Source: Solwaraspora sp. WMMD792 (lineage in GTDB: Bacteria; Actinomycetota; Actinomycetes; Mycobacteriales; Micromonosporaceae). From it: DNA of 64,000 nt. Position 1 is the stretch's first letter; each line of letters starts with the position of its first letter. Under the pieces are notes generated by a model. It did not search any database, had not been told where the DNA came from, and saw only the letters and a program-made list of their open reading frames with translations. Position numbers and translations under genes: made by a program. Positions 33,819 to 43,614 of this stretch are shown here, in pieces. The DNA is taken from the NCBI RefSeq assembly GCF_029626105.1, contig NZ_JARUBH010000009.1, positions 2,356,001 through 2,420,000 of the forward strand, in the 5' to 3' direction.

Positions 33819-34874
33819 ATGCGTCCGCACCCTCACCGGCAAGCCTCGCCCGGGTCGACACCACCAGACCTGGGCGGCATCGACCGCCGCCGGCTGCTAC
33901 GCGGCGCGAGCCTGCTCGGCGCCGCGACCCTGTCCGGTGGCGTCGGCGCGCTCGCCGCCACCGCCGGACCCGCGGTCGCCGCGCCCGCCGGATTCCCCAG
34001 CTACTCCTATCTCGGACAGCCGCTGGACCACGCCAACCTGCGCTACAACCCGACCGGTGAGCTGATCTTCCCCTGCGTACGGGGGGTGTACGACCGGATC
34101 AGCGGCGGACTGGCCCGGTACTACCTCTACTACGCCCCGCACGACAGGCCCGGCGGGATCTGCCTGGCCTACGGCAACTCACTCGCCGGCCCGTTCACCG
34201 AGTACGCCGGCAACCCGATCGTCCGGCGCGACTGGTCACCGCACTACTCGGTCGAGCACGTCTCGTCACCGCACGTGCTGTGGAACACCGCGACCCGGCA
34301 GTTCTACCTCTACTTCCACGGCGACAACGACACCACCCGGCTGGCGATCTCGAACGACGGCGTGCACTTCACCTACTACGGGGTGGTGCTGTCCACGGCG
34401 ATGGTCCCGAACATCACCGAGTCGTCGTACGCCCGGGTCTTCGAGCACAGCATTCCCGCCCTGGGCAGCCGGTACGTCATGGTCTACATGGGATACCACC
34501 AGGTCCGACCGGGCTACCGGAAGATCTTCTGGGGCTGGTCGGCCGACGGCCGCAGATGGCAGTTCGACCCGCAGCCGCTGATCAGCCCGGCCGGCGACGG
34601 CGAGAGCGACCTGAGCGGCGCGCACCTGCTGCACCGCAACGGCACCACGTACGTGGTGTACCACGGCGGGTCCGGCCGGATGTACCTGACCGAGGTGGGC
34701 AACAACTTCGACCGGGAGATCCACCTCGGGGTGTTCCACGCACCGTTGACCGGCGCACCCGACAACCGCCGATCGGCGGCGCCAGCGTTCGGCACCGACC
34801 GCGGCCGGTGGTACATGTTCTACGAAGCCGGCCAGCGGGGCAGCACCAGGATCGCGGTGGCCCGGGCGATGTGA
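33819..34874 (+). CDS. Tat-exported five-bladed beta-propeller (GH43/GH32-like) protein
   Basis: Secreted probable glycoside hydrolase or glycan-binding protein. Seen: a twin-arginine signal (GIDRRRLLRGASLLGAATLSGG) and cleavage region AVAAPAGF, then beta-propeller repeats with Trp/Tyr/Asp-rich blades (ISGGLARYYLYYAPHD, SPHVLWNTATRQFYLYFHGD, YAGNPIVRRDWSP, GRWYMFYEAGQRGSTRIAVARAM). These resemble GH43/GH62/GH32-clan folds, but I cannot pick out the catalytic acids with confidence. Start 33819 has GGAAAGG upstream; the longer frame from 33774 would spoil the signal. 351 residues. Divergent from, and probably controlled with, the LacI operon. Confidence 0.75.
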   Translation: MRPHPHRQASPGSTPPDLGGIDRRRLLRGASLLGAATLSGGVGALAATAGPAVAAPAGFPSYSYLGQPLDHANLRYNPTGELIFPCVRGVYDRISGGLARYYLYYAPHDRPGGICLAYGNSLAGPFTEYAGNPIVRRDWSPHYSVEHVSSPHVLWNTATRQFYLYFHGDNDTTRLAISNDGVHFTYYGVVLSTAMVPNITESSYARVFEHSIPALGSRYVMVYMGYHQVRPGYRKIFWGWSADGRRWQFDPQPLISPAGDGESDLSGAHLLHRNGTTYVVYHGGSGRMYLTEVGNNFDREIHLGVFHAPLTGAPDNRRSAAPAFGTDRGRWYMFYEAGQRGSTRIAVARAM

Positions 34875-34890
34875 CAGCCGTCCAGGGCGA

Positions 34891-34947
34891 CCGCTGGCTG
34901 GTGGGGTGAGGGGCGCCCCCGTTCCGCGCCCCTCACCGCACCAGCGG
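34891..34947 (+). terminator. Hairpin terminator after the beta-propeller gene
   Basis: A long GC-rich stem 16 bp after the stop codon: perfect arms GTGAGGGGCG (34906-34915) and CGCCCCTCAC (34927-34936), extended outward by CTGGTG/CACCAG with small mismatches. There is no U-tract, as is common in actinomycete terminators. Confidence 0.65.
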
Positions 34948-35054
34948 CATCGAGGTCGGCCACTCCAACGGGTTGGTCAACCTCAAGTCGTGATCGTATA
35001 CTGACTCGGCGTATGGTCGTCAACCGATATTAACCGACAGCGCCAACGTGGCTA

Positions 35055-35116
35055 ATCTTAGCTGTAGTTCCCAACCAGATCTTAGCTGTAGTTCCCCAGA
35101 TCTCAGCTGCACATCC
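35055..35116. repeat. 18-bp direct repeats upstream of the EspR-like gene
   Basis: ATCTTAGCTGTAGTTCCC occurs identically at 35055-35072 and 35079-35096 (24-bp period), with a degenerate third copy starting ATCTCAGCTG at 35100 (21-bp step). The array ends 14 bp before the GTG start of the regulator, covering its probable promoter. Iterated sites one to two helical turns apart suggest cooperative binding, most simply by the EspR-like protein itself. Confidence 0.75.
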
Positions 35117-35129
35117 GACGGAGGTAGCC

Positions 35130-35597
35130 GTGACGGGCGGCACCACCCCCCCTGGCGGATCGGGATCCAGCCTGGCCGACAAGCTCAACCTGCTCTTCGA
35201 GACGGTCCGGCCGGCCCGCCGCGACCCGTACACCTCACGGGAGGTGGCCGACGCCATCCGGGACCGGGGCGGCTCCATCTCCGACGTGTACATCTGGCAG
35301 CTGCGCACCGGGCGGCGGACCAACCCGACCAAGGAGCATCTGGAGGCGCTCGCTGACTTCTTCGACGTGGACCCGGCGTACTTCTTCGACCGGCGCCGCT
35401 CCGGCGAGATCGAGCGGGACCTGCATGCGCTGCAGGCGATGCGCAACCTCAAGGTACGCGCGGTGGCGACCCGGCTGAGCGCGCTGCCCGAGGCGCAACT
35501 CGACGCGGTCGGCGACATCCTCGACCGGGTGGTCCAGGCGCTGGAGAACCGTCACGCCGAGGGCGGCCACGGCGCCGACGGACGGCAGAACCTGTGA
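35130..35597 (+). CDS. EspR-like helix-turn-helix regulator
   Basis: XRE-superfamily DNA-binding protein. Seen: LADKLNLLFETVRPARRDPYTSREVADAIRD, DVYIWQLRTGRRTNPTKEHLEALADFFDVDPAYFFD, whose order and NPT/LADFF motifs match mycobacterial EspR, followed by a C-terminal dimerisation helix (LHALQAMRNLKVRAVATRLSAL, LDAVGDILDRVVQAL). 155 residues. GTG with GGAGGTAG upstream. It heads a four-gene run with the ImmA/IrrE protease, a membrane protein and an oxygenase. EspR regulates cell-wall and secretion functions in mycobacteria; the targets here are unknown. Confidence 0.87.
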   Translation: MTGGTTPPGGSGSSLADKLNLLFETVRPARRDPYTSREVADAIRDRGGSISDVYIWQLRTGRRTNPTKEHLEALADFFDVDPAYFFDRRRSGEIERDLHALQAMRNLKVRAVATRLSALPEAQLDAVGDILDRVVQALENRHAEGGHGADGRQNL

Positions 35598-35644
35598 TCG
35601 TCATGCAGTGGCGACGGACGGACCAAGCTGAGGGAAGCACGGAC

Positions 35645-36199
35645 ATGAAGTCATCCCCGCTGCGCCGGACCTGCCGCGACCGGCTGCGTCAGCTCGAGGA
35701 ACAGGGCCTGCGGATGCCCCGGCCGTTCGACGCGCCACAACTGTGCCAGCGGGTCGGTGCGGTGCTCGGCCAGCGGATCACCCTGGTCGGCGTACCGATG
35801 CCCGCCGGTGCGCCGTTCGGGCTGACCTTCTTCACCGACGCGGGTCACGTCGTCGCCTACGAGGAACGCACCAGCCGGGTGCACCGGGACCACATCATCG
35901 CCCACGAGATCGGCCACATCCTGCTCGGCCACCGCGCCCTCGCCCTCGACGACCAGCAGGCCAGCCAGCTGCTGATGCCGGCGCTGCGCCCCACCCTGGT
36001 GCACCGGGTACTCGCCCGCACCGGGGTGTACAGCCGGGGCGAGGAGCAGGAAGCCGAGATGATGGCGACCATCCTGCTGGAGGCCGCCGCCCGCGAGACC
36101 GACCTCGGATCGGCACCCGCCCGCGACGATGCCGGGCCGGTCACCGACGCCGCGCTGGAGGCCCGGCTGCGGCACGGGCTCGAACCACCGCCCCGGTGA
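35645..36199 (+). CDS. ImmA/IrrE-family zinc metallopeptidase
   Basis: Cytoplasmic protease that in characterised systems cleaves a partner XRE repressor. Seen: the zinc motif IIAHEIGHILLGHRAL (HEIGH, residues 87-91), preceded by GLTFFTDAGHVVAYEERTSRVHRD and followed by EEQEAEMMATILLEAAA, where the Glu is the usual third ligand region. 184 residues from ATG 35645, chosen for AGGGAAG upstream; earlier in-frame starts at 35594 and 35603 are possible. Its partner is probably the EspR-like protein encoded just before it. Confidence 0.87.
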   Translation: MKSSPLRRTCRDRLRQLEEQGLRMPRPFDAPQLCQRVGAVLGQRITLVGVPMPAGAPFGLTFFTDAGHVVAYEERTSRVHRDHIIAHEIGHILLGHRALALDDQQASQLLMPALRPTLVHRVLARTGVYSRGEEQEAEMMATILLEAAARETDLGSAPARDDAGPVTDAALEARLRHGLEPPPR

Positions 36200-36205
36200 G
36201 CGCCG

Positions 36206-37438
36206 ATGGACATCCCGCTGTACGCGGTCTGTGCCGCCGCCGGCTGGCTCGCCTTCGGCTACAAACTGGGTGACCTGCGGCGGGACCGCGACAACCGGGT
36301 GCTGCGGGCGATGGTGTACGCCTTCTGTTCGTTCGCCGCCGGAGTGACCGTCGCCGTCCGCCCGGTCGCCGAGGCGGTGGACCGGGTCACCGGGCTGCCG
36401 AACCTGGCCAAGCTGCTAGCGCACGCCGGAGTGATGGGGGTCGCGGCCAACTCCGAAATCCTGCTGCTGTTCCTGGCCCTGCCGCCGGCGGTCGCGGCCC
36501 GCCGGGTCCGGCGTCGGGTGATCGCCTCGATGACCGCGTTCGGGCTGCTCACCGTACTATGGGCGACCACGTTGGCCGGTGCCGCACCGGTCCGGTTGGT
36601 GGTCGAGGACGCCGCTCATCCGGCGGTCGCCGGCTACTTGGTCGTCTACCTGATCGTCTTCGTCTGCTACGCCGCCGACCTGGCCCGGCTCTGCTGGCGC
36701 TTCTCCCTGGTCACGCCGCGTCGGTGGCTCCGCCGTGGACTGCGGATCACCGCGTTCGGCGCGGCCGCCGCACTGCTGTACTGCGCCACCAAGGCCGGTT
36801 ACCTGGTCGCCTACCGGGTCGGCCGGGAACCGGCCGGCGAGCCGCAGATCGCGGCGGTCCTGGTGACCGTCGGCGCGCTCAGCATGCTGATCGGTCTCAC
36901 CCTGCCGACCTGGGGTCCCACCGTGGACACCGGGCGGGCCTGGTTGCGGCGGCACCGGTCGTGGCGCCGGTTGGCGCCACTGTGGCGGGCGGTCAGCAGG
37001 GCGCAACCGCACCTGGTTCTCGACGACCGGGCCCACCACCGGCGGGTGGCGCTGCGCGACATCGACTACGCGCTGCACCGCCGGATCACCGAGATCCGGG
37101 ACGGCCGGCTGGCGTTGCGCCCGTACATCGATCGCCGGATCGCGCCGACGGCCGACCGGCTGGCCGCAGCCGCCGGCCTGACCGGCCCCGACTGTGCGGC
37201 GCTGGTCGAGGCGGCGATGATCGCCGCCGGAGCGCGGCAGGCAGCAACCGGCACGCCGGTGCGGGAGCCGGACTTCTCCGAGCCGCACGATCCGCCGAAC
37301 GGCTATCCTGGCGAGGTCGCCTGGTTGGGTCGGGTGACCGAATGGTTCAGCCGCTCCCCGCTGGTCGACCAGGTGCTGGCCGCCGCCGCGTCGTCGCCCG
37401 AGCCACGGCCCGCGCCACCGCCGCCACACCGATCGTGA
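36206..37438 (+). CDS. MAB_1171c-type multi-pass membrane protein
   Basis: Integral membrane protein of unknown function, often annotated as a putative transporter. Seen: about seven hydrophobic segments in the first 235 residues (YAVCAAAGWLAFGYKLGDL, AKLLAHAGVMGVAANSEILLLFLAL, YLVVYLIVFVCYAADLARL, AALLYCATKAGYLVAYRVG), then a cytoplasmic C-terminal domain (LVLDDRAHHRRVALRDIDYALHRRITEIRDGRLALRPYI) of the DUF6545 type. 410 residues. 6 bp after the ImmA/IrrE gene. This membrane protein next to an XRE/ImmA pair recurs in actinomycetes, so the pair may regulate it. Confidence 0.78.
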   Translation: MDIPLYAVCAAAGWLAFGYKLGDLRRDRDNRVLRAMVYAFCSFAAGVTVAVRPVAEAVDRVTGLPNLAKLLAHAGVMGVAANSEILLLFLALPPAVAARRVRRRVIASMTAFGLLTVLWATTLAGAAPVRLVVEDAAHPAVAGYLVVYLIVFVCYAADLARLCWRFSLVTPRRWLRRGLRITAFGAAAALLYCATKAGYLVAYRVGREPAGEPQIAAVLVTVGALSMLIGLTLPTWGPTVDTGRAWLRRHRSWRRLAPLWRAVSRAQPHLVLDDRAHHRRVALRDIDYALHRRITEIRDGRLALRPYIDRRIAPTADRLAAAAGLTGPDCAALVEAAMIAAGARQAATGTPVREPDFSEPHDPPNGYPGEVAWLGRVTEWFSRSPLVDQVLAAAASSPEPRPAPPPPHRS

Positions 37439-38355
37439 ACGGGGCCTTCGTGCAGCCGCACCGCTACGCCAACCTCCGACGTGACCGATACGCCAACTTG
37501 CGGCGGATCCGCACCCTCGACCCGCAACTCGACTACCTCGAGATCTATCAGACGATGGTGCGCTACGAGTTTCCGTGGGACAGCAAACTCGGCCTGAACC
37601 TGGCGTTCAACCGGTCCTTCTCACTGCCCCGGGTCGCCGCCGTGCACGTGCGCACCGGGGAGCTGCTGCACCACACCCGCAAGCGGATCGACGACACCGG
37701 ACTGCTGATGTACGAGATGATGCTGCACGGTCTCGACGCCCCGCGCGGTCGCGACGCGATCCGGCGGACCAATCAGATCCACCGCCACTACGACATCGCC
37801 GACGACGACTACCGCTACGTCCTCGGCTGCCTGGTGGTCGTCCCGATCCGCTGGCTGGAGCGGTACGGCTGGCGGCGGCCCTGCTGCCACGAGCGGACCG
37901 CCGCCTACCACTACTATCGGGAGCTGGGTCGACGGATGGGTATCCGGGACATTCCGGGCTCCTTCGACGAGTTCGCCGCCTGGTTCGACGACCACGACCG
38001 GACGCATCTGCGCTACAACGACGACGCCGCGTCGATCGAGCGGGCCACCCGGGCGCTGCTGCGCGGCAAGATCCCGCGACCGCTCGCGCCGGTCGGTGAC
38101 ACGCTGGTCGCCGCCCTGTACGACGACCGACTGCGGGCCGCGACCGGGGTGGCCACGCCCAACCCGGCGGTACGCGCGGGTCTGCACGCCGGGCTGCTGC
38201 TGCGCGCCGCGCTGCTGCGCTGGGCCGGCCGACCGCGGCGGACCCCACTGTTCGCCGACGGTATCCGCACACCCACGTATCCGGACGGGTACGAAATATC
38301 CTGGCTCGGCCCGGTCACGACGGGACCCGGCCACCCCACCGAGGAATCGTCGTAG
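37435..38355 (+). CDS. MpaB/DUF2236-like oxygenase-family protein
   Basis: Related to the ER-bound oxygenase MpaB and rubber-oxygenase (Lcp) superfamily, possibly haem-dependent. Seen: YEFPWDSKLGLNLAFNRSFSLPRVA, QIHRHYDIADDDYRYVLGCLVVVPIRWLERYGW and GIRDIPGSFDEFAAWFDDHD, with histidines in the spots expected for the family. A GTG start overlaps the membrane-protein stop (GTGA), so the two are coupled. Near the N-terminus RYANLRR is tandemly duplicated. 306 residues. Substrate unknown. Confidence 0.8.
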   Translation: MNGAFVQPHRYANLRRDRYANLRRIRTLDPQLDYLEIYQTMVRYEFPWDSKLGLNLAFNRSFSLPRVAAVHVRTGELLHHTRKRIDDTGLLMYEMMLHGLDAPRGRDAIRRTNQIHRHYDIADDDYRYVLGCLVVVPIRWLERYGWRRPCCHERTAAYHYYRELGRRMGIRDIPGSFDEFAAWFDDHDRTHLRYNDDAASIERATRALLRGKIPRPLAPVGDTLVAALYDDRLRAATGVATPNPAVRAGLHAGLLLRAALLRWAGRPRRTPLFADGIRTPTYPDGYEISWLGPVTTGPGHPTEESS

Positions 38356-38452
38356 TCGAGCAGACACGCTTAGTCGACCACGTTCGGTGGATGTGGTCAC
38401 AGTCCGGGTACGGGTCCGACCATCAGCGCGACGCACCCTTAACATCCCGTGC

Positions 38453-40345
38453 ATGACGGTGCCATCCGAGAGCCTCGACCCGGCCGTTGGATTCCCGCCG
38501 GCCACGCCGGACGACTGGCGACGGCTCGCGCTCGGCGTCCTGCGCAAGTCGGGCGCCGCCGGCCCGGACACCCCGGCCGAGCATGTGGACGAATTGCTGG
38601 CCACCACCACCTACGACGGCGTCCGCCTCGCCCCGCTGCACACCCGGCCGGCGGCCCCACCGGACGTCGGGGTGCCCGGGACCGCACCGTACGTGCGCGG
38701 GGCCCAGGCCCGACGCGACGGCGGCGGCGCGGGCGGCACCGACCCGGCCGAGACGGTGGCCGGCTGGGACGTCCGGCAGCGGTACGCCGACCCGGATCCG
38801 AAGGCGGTCCGGGAGGCGATGCTGACCGACCTCGCCAACGGTTGCACCTCGGTCTGGATCGACCTGACCGCCGGTGGCCTGCACCCGACCGACCTGCCGG
38901 AGATACTCGACGGGGTCCACCTCGAGCTGGCCCCAGTGGTGCTCGACGCCGGCGCGGACAGCGTCGCCGCGGCCAAGGCGCTGCTCACGCTCGCCGACGA
39001 CCGGGGCGTCGAACGCGGCGCCCTGGCCGGCTGTCTGGGCGCCGACCCGCTCGGCTGGCAGGCCCGCACCGGCCAGCCCGGTGACCTCGCGCAGCTCGGC
39101 GTCCTAGCCGGGTACGCCGCCCGGTCACCGGGCCTGCGCGCGGTCACTGTGGACGTGACCGCATACCACGACGCCGGCGGCAGCGACGCCCAGGAAATCG
39201 GCTGCGCCCTCGCCACCGGGCTGGCCTACCTCCGGGCCCTCACCGACGCCGGCCTCGACCTGCCGGCCGCCTTCGGGCAGCTGGAGTTCCGCTTCGCCGC
39301 CACCACCGACCAGTTCGCCACCATCGCCAAGCTGCGCGCCGCGCGGCAGGCCTGGGCCCGCGTCGGACAGCTCTGCGGCGTACCCGAGGCGGGTCGGCAG
39401 CGGCAGCACGCGGTCACCTCCGCCGCGATGATGACCGCCCGGGACCCGTGGGTGAACATGCTGCGCACCACAGTGGCCTGCTTCGCGGCCGGGGTCGGCG
39501 GGGCGGACGCGGTCACCGTCGCGCCGTTCGACGCCCGGTTGGGGCTGCCGGACGGCTTCGCCCGGCGGATCGCCCGCAACACCCAGTCGGTGCTGCTGGC
39601 CGAGACGCACCTCGGTCGGGTGCTGGACCCGGCCGGCGGGTCCTGGTACGTCGAACAGTTCACTTCGGACCTGGCGGCGACCGCCTGGGACTGGTTCACC
39701 GAGATCGAGCGGGCCGGCGGTGCCGCCGCCGCGCTGTCCGCCGGGCTGATCGCCGACCGGATCGACGCGACCTGGCAGCGCCGGGCCGACAATCTGGCGC
39801 ACCGGCGGGACCCGGTGACCGGGGTCAGCGAGTTCCCCAATCTGGACGAGCGGCTGCCCGCCCGTACCCCGGCGCCCGTACCGCCCGGCGGCGGCCTGCC
39901 ACGACGGTTCCACGCCGGGGGGTTCGAGGCCCGGCGGGACCGGGCCGACGCGTACCTGGCGGCCACCGGCGTCCGGCCGAGTGTCTTCCTGGCCACCCTG
40001 GGGCCACTCGCGGCGCACAGCGCCCGCGCCGGGTTCGCCGGCAACCTCTTCGCCGCCGGTGGGATCGCCACCACCCGGGGTGGCGACCCGGCCGACGACC
40101 CGGCGGCGATCGCCGCCGCCTTCGCCGCCGATCCGTCCACCGTGGCCTGCATCTGCGGCACCGACGCCAGCTACCCGGCGGCCGCCGGGCCGCTGGCCGC
40201 CGCGCTGACCGCCGCCGGGGCCCGGCGGGTCTGGCTGGCCGGCCGGCCCGCCGGCCACGACCACGTCGACGGCTACCTGTACACCGGCTGCGACGCGACG
40301 GCCGTCCTCGACGCCACGTTCGACGACCTGGAGGTCCCCCGATGA
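38453..40345 (+). CDS. mutA: Methylmalonyl-CoA mutase small subunit
   Basis: Non-catalytic partner of MutB in the interconversion of methylmalonyl-CoA and succinyl-CoA, supplying or using precursors of odd-chain and branched metabolism. Seen: the MutA-type barrel ([97 protein letters not shown]-like [19 protein letters not shown]). The C-terminal B12-like domain lacks the DxHxxG motif, as expected. 630 residues. No Shine-Dalgarno precedes ATG 38453; a leaderless message is possible. The stop overlaps the mutB ATG. Confidence 0.93.
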   Translation: MTVPSESLDPAVGFPPATPDDWRRLALGVLRKSGAAGPDTPAEHVDELLATTTYDGVRLAPLHTRPAAPPDVGVPGTAPYVRGAQARRDGGGAGGTDPAETVAGWDVRQRYADPDPKAVREAMLTDLANGCTSVWIDLTAGGLHPTDLPEILDGVHLELAPVVLDAGADSVAAAKALLTLADDRGVERGALAGCLGADPLGWQARTGQPGDLAQLGVLAGYAARSPGLRAVTVDVTAYHDAGGSDAQEIGCALATGLAYLRALTDAGLDLPAAFGQLEFRFAATTDQFATIAKLRAARQAWARVGQLCGVPEAGRQRQHAVTSAAMMTARDPWVNMLRTTVACFAAGVGGADAVTVAPFDARLGLPDGFARRIARNTQSVLLAETHLGRVLDPAGGSWYVEQFTSDLAATAWDWFTEIERAGGAAAALSAGLIADRIDATWQRRADNLAHRRDPVTGVSEFPNLDERLPARTPAPVPPGGGLPRRFHAGGFEARRDRADAYLAATGVRPSVFLATLGPLAAHSARAGFAGNLFAAGGIATTRGGDPADDPAAIAAAFAADPSTVACICGTDASYPAAAGPLAAALTAAGARRVWLAGRPAGHDHVDGYLYTGCDATAVLDATFDDLEVPR

Positions 40346-42546
40346 TCCCGGACTTCTCGCAGGCCACGCTGCTGCCGCAGGACGGTCGGGGCAACGCCGG
40401 CGGGCCGGCCGCGACACCGGGCCCGCAGCCGCCCGGGCCGACCTGGCACACGCCGGAGGGGATCGAGGTCGCGCCGCTGTACACCGCGGCGGACACCGCC
40501 GACCTGACCTTCCTCGACACGGTGCCCGGCGTCCCGCCGTACCTGCGCGGACCGTACCCGACGATGTACACCACTCAACCGTGGACGATCCGCCAGTACG
40601 CCGGGTTCTCCACCGCCGAGGAGTCCAACGCCTTCTACCGGCGCAACCTGGCCGCCGGGCAGAAGGGCCTGTCCATCGCCTTCGACCTGGCCACCCACCG
40701 GGGGTACGACTCCGACCACCCCCGGGTCGCCGGGGACGTGGGGATGGCCGGGGTCGCGGTGGACTCCATCTACGACATGCGGCAGCTGTTCGACGGCATC
40801 CCGCTGGACCGGATGAGCGTGTCGATGACCATGAACGGTGCGGTGCTGCCGGTCCTGGCGCTCTACATCGTCGCCGCCGAGGAGCAGGGCGTACCGCCGG
40901 AGAAACTCACCGGGACCATCCAGAACGACATCCTCAAGGAGTTCATGGTCCGCAACACCTACATCTACCCGCCGGGGCCGTCGATGCGGATCATCTCCGA
41001 CATCTTCGCCTACACCTCGGCACGGATGCCCCGGTTCAACTCGATCTCCATCTCCGGCTACCACATCCAGGAGGCCGGGGCGACCGCCGACCTGGAGCTG
41101 GCGTACACCCTCGCCGACGGCGTCGAGTACCTGCGGGCCGGGCAGACCGCCGGGCTGGCAGTGGACACCTTCGCGCCCCGGCTGTCGTTCTTCTGGGCGA
41201 TCGGGATGAACTTCTTCATGGAGGTCGCCAAGTTGCGGGCCGCCCGGCTGCTGTGGGCCCGGCTGGTCCGCGACGCTGGCGCCACCAACCCGAAGTCGTT
41301 GAGTCTGCGCACCCACTGCCAGACCTCCGGCTGGTCGCTGACCGCGCAGGACGTGTTCACCAACGTGGTCCGCACCTGCGTCGAGGCGATGGCGGCCACC
41401 CAGGGGCACACCCAGTCGCTGCACACCAACGCGTTGGACGAGGCACTGGCCCTGCCCACCGACTTCTCCGCCCGGATCGCCCGCAACACCCAGTTGCTGC
41501 TGGCCCAGGAGTCCGGGACCAACCGGGTGATCGACCCGTGGGGTGGCAGCTACTACCTGGAGCGGCTCACCCACGACCTGGCGCACCGGGCGTGGCAGCA
41601 CATCCAGGAGGTGGAGGCCGCCGGTGGCATGGCCCGGGCGATCGACGAAGGGTTGCCCAAGCTGCGGATCGAGGAGGCCGCCGCCCGCACCCAGGCCCGA
41701 ATCGACTCCGGCCGCCAGCCGGTGATCGGCGTCAACCGGTTCCGGCCGGACGCCGACGAGCCGATCGAGGTGCTCAAGGTCGACAACACGGCGGTACGGG
41801 CCGCGCAGCTGGACAAGCTGCGGCGGCTGCGCGCCGAGCGGGACGGGTCGGCGTGCGACGCGGCGCTGGCGGCGCTGTCCCGCGCCGCCGACGCCGGACC
41901 CGACGCCGGCGGTGACGGGCTGTCCGGCAACCTGCTCGCGTTGGCGGTCGACGCCGCGCGGGCCGGTGCCACCGTCGGGGAGATCTCCACCGCGCTGGAG
42001 CAGGTGTACGGCCGGCACGCCGCGCAGATCCGTACCATCAGCGGGGTGTACCGACAGGAGGCGGGCGCGGTGGCCGGGATCGACCGTGCCCGGGCCGCAA
42101 CCGACGCGTTCGCCGTCGCCGAGGGACGCCGGCCCCGGATCCTGGTCGCGAAGATGGGCCAGGACGGGCACGACCGGGGGCAGAAGGTGGTCGCCACCGC
42201 CTTCGCCGACCTCGGCTTCGACGTCGACGTGGGTCCGCTGTTCCAGACCCCGGCCGAGGTCGCCCGACAGGCCGTCGAGGCCGACGTGCACCTGGTCGGT
42301 GTCAACTCCCTCGCCGCCGGGCACCTGACCCTGGTGCCGGCGCTACGCGACGAACTGGCCGCCCTCGGCGGGGACGACATCATGGTGATCGTCGGCGGGG
42401 TGGTGCCGCCGCAGGACTTCGAGGCGCTGCGCGCCGCCGGTGCGGCGGCGATCTTCCCGCCCGGCACGGTGCTGGCCGACGCCGCGGTGGACCTGCTCGC
42501 CGAGCTGTCCCGTCGGCTGGGGCACGACACCGCCGAGGCCGGATGA
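40342..42546 (+). CDS. mutB: Methylmalonyl-CoA mutase large (catalytic) subunit
   Basis: Adenosylcobalamin-dependent radical mutase. Seen: substrate-binding barrel ([78 protein letters not shown]), linker with SGVYRQEAG, and C-terminal cobalamin domain with [31 protein letters not shown], where His610 is the axial cobalt ligand at the same number as in Propionibacterium MutB. 734 residues. Overlaps mutA and meaB by 4 bp each, so all three are co-translated. Confidence 0.96.
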   Translation: MIPDFSQATLLPQDGRGNAGGPAATPGPQPPGPTWHTPEGIEVAPLYTAADTADLTFLDTVPGVPPYLRGPYPTMYTTQPWTIRQYAGFSTAEESNAFYRRNLAAGQKGLSIAFDLATHRGYDSDHPRVAGDVGMAGVAVDSIYDMRQLFDGIPLDRMSVSMTMNGAVLPVLALYIVAAEEQGVPPEKLTGTIQNDILKEFMVRNTYIYPPGPSMRIISDIFAYTSARMPRFNSISISGYHIQEAGATADLELAYTLADGVEYLRAGQTAGLAVDTFAPRLSFFWAIGMNFFMEVAKLRAARLLWARLVRDAGATNPKSLSLRTHCQTSGWSLTAQDVFTNVVRTCVEAMAATQGHTQSLHTNALDEALALPTDFSARIARNTQLLLAQESGTNRVIDPWGGSYYLERLTHDLAHRAWQHIQEVEAAGGMARAIDEGLPKLRIEEAAARTQARIDSGRQPVIGVNRFRPDADEPIEVLKVDNTAVRAAQLDKLRRLRAERDGSACDAALAALSRAADAGPDAGGDGLSGNLLALAVDAARAGATVGEISTALEQVYGRHAAQIRTISGVYRQEAGAVAGIDRARAATDAFAVAEGRRPRILVAKMGQDGHDRGQKVVATAFADLGFDVDVGPLFQTPAEVARQAVEADVHLVGVNSLAAGHLTLVPALRDELAALGGDDIMVIVGGVVPPQDFEALRAAGAAAIFPPGTVLADAAVDLLAELSRRLGHDTAEAG

Positions 42547-43577
42547 CCGGCGGACGACGCGCGCCGGCACCGGTGGCCGACTACGTCGCCGGAGTGCGGG
42601 CGGCGGCACCGGCGTGGCTGGCCCGGGCGATCACCCTGGTCGAGTCGACCCGGCCGGACCACCGGGCACACGCCCAGCAGGTGCTGGTGGCGCTGGCCCC
42701 GTACGCCGGGCAGGCCCGGCGGGTCGGGGTGACCGGCGTACCCGGGGTCGGCAAGTCCACCTTCATCGACGCGCTCGGGTCCCGGCTGACCGGCGACGGG
42801 CACCGGGTCGCGGTGCTGGCGGTCGACCCGTCGTCGGCCCGCAGTGGCGGCAGCATCCTCGGTGACAAGACCCGGATGGCTCGGCTGGCCGCCGACCCGG
42901 CCGCGTTTGTCCGCCCGTCGCCGACCGCCGGCACGCTCGGCGGGGTGGCCCGCGCCACCCGGGAAGCGATGGTGGTGGTGGAGGCCGCCGGCTACGACGT
43001 GGTGCTGGTGGAGACCGTCGGGGTCGGACAGTCCGAGACCACCGTTGCCGAGATGGTCGACACCTTCCTGCTGCTGACGCTGGCCCGCACCGGTGACCAA
43101 CTGCAGGGCATCAAGAAGGGTGTGCTGGAGCTCGCCGACGTCGTGGTGGTCAACAAGGCCGACGGCGCGCACGCGGCGGAGGCCCGGTCCGCCGCACGTG
43201 AGCTGGCCGGGGCGTTACGGATGCTGCGCGGCGGGCACGACGACTGGGCCGTCCCGGTGCTCACCGCCAGCGGCCGGGACGGGACCGGGCTGGCCGAGGT
43301 GTGGCAACAGGTGACCGCCCACCAGGACCGGCGGCGGGCCAGCGGTGAGCTGGACCGGCACCGCCGGCAGCAGCAGCTGCGCTGGGTCTGGGCGATGGTG
43401 CGCGACGGGTTGCTGGACCAGCTGCGCGGGCATCCGGCGGTGGTCGCGCTGACCCCGCAGACCGAGAAGCGGGTGCTCGCCGGGGAAATCACCCCCGCGC
43501 AGGCCGCGGCGCAACTGCTGGCGGCGTTCACCGGCCCGGCCGGCGGCGGCACCGACCGGTCGAGCGGCCAAGGCTGA
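42543..43577 (+). CDS. meaB: Methylmalonyl-CoA mutase-associated GTPase (MeaB/ArgK)
   Basis: G-protein chaperone that gates cofactor loading and protects MutAB. Seen: P-loop [18 protein letters not shown], switch [71 protein letters not shown] (the MeaB-specific block), and NKADGAHA (NKxD). 344 residues. Overlaps mutB (ATGA). The Walker-type residues all look intact. Confidence 0.95.
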   Translation: MTGGRRAPAPVADYVAGVRAAAPAWLARAITLVESTRPDHRAHAQQVLVALAPYAGQARRVGVTGVPGVGKSTFIDALGSRLTGDGHRVAVLAVDPSSARSGGSILGDKTRMARLAADPAAFVRPSPTAGTLGGVARATREAMVVVEAAGYDVVLVETVGVGQSETTVAEMVDTFLLLTLARTGDQLQGIKKGVLELADVVVVNKADGAHAAEARSAARELAGALRMLRGGHDDWAVPVLTASGRDGTGLAEVWQQVTAHQDRRRASGELDRHRRQQQLRWVWAMVRDGLLDQLRGHPAVVALTPQTEKRVLAGEITPAQAAAQLLAAFTGPAGGGTDRSSGQG

Positions 43578-43614
43578 CCGGACGCTGAGCAGCCCCGGGC
43601 TGACCGGCGGCTGA

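Noticed and set aside
38356-38452. Cobalamin riboswitch before mutA
   Set aside because: The gap is only 97 bp and has no recognisable B12-box.
40273-42324. 683-codon minus-strand frame opposite mutB
   Set aside because: Antisense to a highly conserved enzyme; no motifs.
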